The notes under the pieces are model-generated. The model did no database searches and had not been told where the DNA came from. It saw nothing but the letters and a program-made list of their open reading frames with translations. Shown one piece after another: positions 61,973 to 64,000 of a stretch of 64,000 bases of DNA (the stretch's first letter is position 1; the number at the start of each line of letters is the position of its first letter). This DNA comes from Megalopta genalis (taxonomy: Eukaryota; Arthropoda; Insecta; Hymenoptera; Halictidae): NCBI RefSeq assembly GCF_051020955.1, contig NC_135018.1, forward strand, positions 9,749,439-9,813,438. Reading direction: 5' to 3'. The position numbers and the translations under genes were made by a program.

Positions 61973-63884
61973 ACTAAATTTTGATAATATAAATGTACAA
62001 TTTCTAGAAATAGATTTTAAAAGTGTAATTGCACATAAATTTTGTGGTATGATGGAACAGGCCAGGCCAGAATTTATTAATATCGATTTAATTTTGAATG
62101 ATTCAATTGTGACTTTCTTTGGAAAAGATTGAAATTACAGTCACGGTAAAATACAGAAGTGGCAGCGCGTAACAGCGAGCCCAGTCGAGATGCTCGATCA
62201 ACGACAACCTTCTACTATTACAGTTTGATGGATTCATTCGTTTCGGTTCATTTCGTCCGACACATTCCATTAGCTGTGTCAGGTATCGAGGCGAAGGTGT
62301 TGATAGTTATGACTGCCACCACATCGTTGATACGAAACACGCTTGAATCGTGGTCACAGAAGAATTTAATGATCGCGAAACCGATTTTACATAACGTCGA
62401 CAGTAATGAGATAAGGATGGAATCGGTTCTCCTTCGAGGGAGAATGTCTAGAACAATCGATCGAATGATTCGGCGAAGATGAGCCGGAAAATCTCGTTTT
62501 TCCTCTTGGAATGCCTTCCACTGTTGAATAATAAAATACGAATGACCATGAAACTCAAAACTACATATGTTTCGCAGACGCCTTGTTTTTTATCGGATGA
62601 ATTATAAATGAAATTAATGTACGTATGAAATGTAGACGAAATGATAATTGTATTTCGATTAAATACGCTACGAAATTATAACGATTCTATTAAAATTATC
62701 GCTCGAATTTCGCACAATTTTCTCTAACATACAAACGAGTGTCGTCACTATTTTTTTTTTTACATCTTCCAATCACTCGAAACGTACCAATTCGTATTGT
62801 AAAACTATCTCATACACAAATCTGAAAATCCCACGTGTTTGACAGATACCTTCTTTTCCGTCGAAATGATTATGAATATAACCGATAACTTTTGAAAATA
62901 TCAACGAAGTTATAATTATGATATTTATATAATGATATTTATAATATGAATGATCAGTATAGAGGGTGAGCTGGAATTCGTAGAACAACCGAGCAGAGAG
63001 TAATTCTACGTGAAAAAGTAAGAACAAAATTTGCTATAACATTTTTTCATCCAGGGCTCCGGTTTCGAGAAAACCGACTTTAAAGTTTATCCATTATTAT
63101 GAAGGATTTAGTTGTCGTCTATTCTTCTATCACAGTTGACTCCGTCCGTGACAGTGTTTACAAACATTATTTATTGCGTGATTTTCTTGTGTCTACAGCC
63201 CGTAATAGAACCACAACCAAAAATTTTTATTTTTTTCATTTCTTTTGGTTTCCAATATTTAAGAAACTAATAGGAAAAATCGTCAAACGAATTTCAAAGT
63301 GTCGCCATTTTTCAATCGTCAACTTATTCCTTTTGTTCTAGTACATGTTATCGTCAAACTCACACTAATTTAAGAATTTTACGCCTTTTTAAGACGATCT
63401 CTTTGAAATTCGACCATGTTTCAAACTAGCCAATGCCGCCAGTTTTAACTTTTCTAACCGAAAAATTTGTTAAATGTTATTGTAACATGCATAAATGAAT
63501 CTTTGAAAAGGTGTGCCAGTTTCTTAGTAAACAAGTCCCAAAGAAAGTGAAACAAAAATGGAATTTACACTACAATAGCCCCTTAAGGCTTCGTTTGTCG
63601 AGCCGGAATCGGAAGGATGGGTAGAAAATGCGAGTGCGAGAAACATTCGCACGCAACGACGTAGAAATAAATGACGATCGTGCAACAAAACTGGGGCAGG
63701 CGATTTTTCCAGGCAGCGGAGAAATACCGAAAAAGGGCCAAAGATCTCGGTGTATCCCGAAGGTTGCTGGTAATAAACTGGAGGAGACACCGCGGCGCAG
63801 CGCGAGGAACAGCCGAACGTGGAAACAGATACATGAAAGCTGGTGAATAATACGATAAAAGCTCAACCGGCTAGTTTGCGGAAT

Positions 63885-63918
63885 CGTCGTCGGCGTCGGC
63901 GTCTGCGTCGGCGTCGCG
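63885..63918 (+). repeat. (GGCGTC)n short repeat
   Basis: gtcgtcggcgtcggcgtctg and further gcgtcggcgtc units over 34 bp. Confidence 0.85.
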
Positions 63919-64000
63919 ATGTCCGGGGGAAATTTGTAAACGAAGTAACGCCCGATAATCTCGACACAGCTACAGTTTTCGCGTGTACGAGGACATTCTT

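Larger units (their letters stand above)
57882..64000. other. Gene-free region to the right edge
   Basis: 59640-60560 is a CpG-dense GC-rich patch (gcgacgcgacgcgacgcc type words near 59850-59870) with overlapping open frames on both strands (up to 177 codons, minus 59949-60482) and no recognisable domain. Purine-rich and pyrimidine-rich stretches lie at 60680-60760 and 61198-61252, a (TA)10 at 61953-61972, and a ggcgtc repeat at 63885-63918. The block 62940-63500 reads like an old repeat 3' end but I cannot assign it. Confidence 0.5.

Noticed and set aside
62940..63500. Block with ctccggtttcgagaaa-type phrases resembling insect repeat tails
   Set aside because: I could not find ends, target duplications or a second copy in the window, so I do not assign it to any element.
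1..64000. tRNA, rRNA, known microRNA, telomeric TTAGG array or CRISPR-type array
   Set aside because: I looked for B-box-like GTTCGANNC with a cloverleaf context, familiar insect microRNA mature sequences and TTAGG runs and saw none; the regular arrays present are minisatellites. A covariance-model search would be needed to exclude small RNA genes firmly.

Overview
This is eukaryotic, almost certainly insect, chromosomal DNA. The one gene I can support has five exons with GT-AG introns. The rest is AT-rich DNA with GC- and CpG-rich islands, short simple repeats and small DNA transposons of the Tc1/mariner and piggyBac types. A hymenopteran (bee, ant or wasp) fits best, because CpG is not depleted, base composition is patchy, there are many TA-flanked inverted-repeat elements, and a mariner relic is present. 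That placement is an inference from sequence style, not from a species marker.

Left end (1-4828, + strand): the 3' part of a major facilitator transporter gene of the SLC17 family (phosphate, sialin and vesicular glutamate type). Exons at 1-164, 1776-2361, 3518-3650, 3713-3954 and 4697-4828 join in frame into 418 residues and a stop. The N-terminus lies off the left edge. Intron 1 holds a fold-back transposable element whose loop has grown a 60-bp tandem array. Intron 2 holds a second inverted-repeat element.

The rest (4829-64000): about 59 kb in which I recognise no conserved protein-coding exon, rRNA or tRNA. Its supportable content is repeats: two more copies of the fold-back family (21126-21459 and 57523-57879), an internally deleted mariner with a broken D34D transposase (45558-46484), two piggyBac-like TTAA elements (34426-34812 and 52278-52912), a 400-430 bp dispersed repeat in two opposite copies (41921-42349 and 51550-51949), a truncated copy of the intron-2 element (near 32822), several diverged local tandem duplications, a decayed minisatellite of roughly 150-bp spacing (47130-48080), and many microsatellites. 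GC- and CpG-rich islands near 24.2-25.4, 53.9-54.2, 55.9-56.5 and 59.6-60.6 kb could be promoters or enhancers, but nothing ties them to a gene. The block may be a gene desert, a very large intron of a gene whose exons lie outside the window, or a region of lncRNAs.

I found no evidence for a novel multi-gene system. The most useful second looks are the transporter's altered key residues and odd last donor site, the growing fold-back family and its possible link to mariner, and the two piggyBac-like elements.
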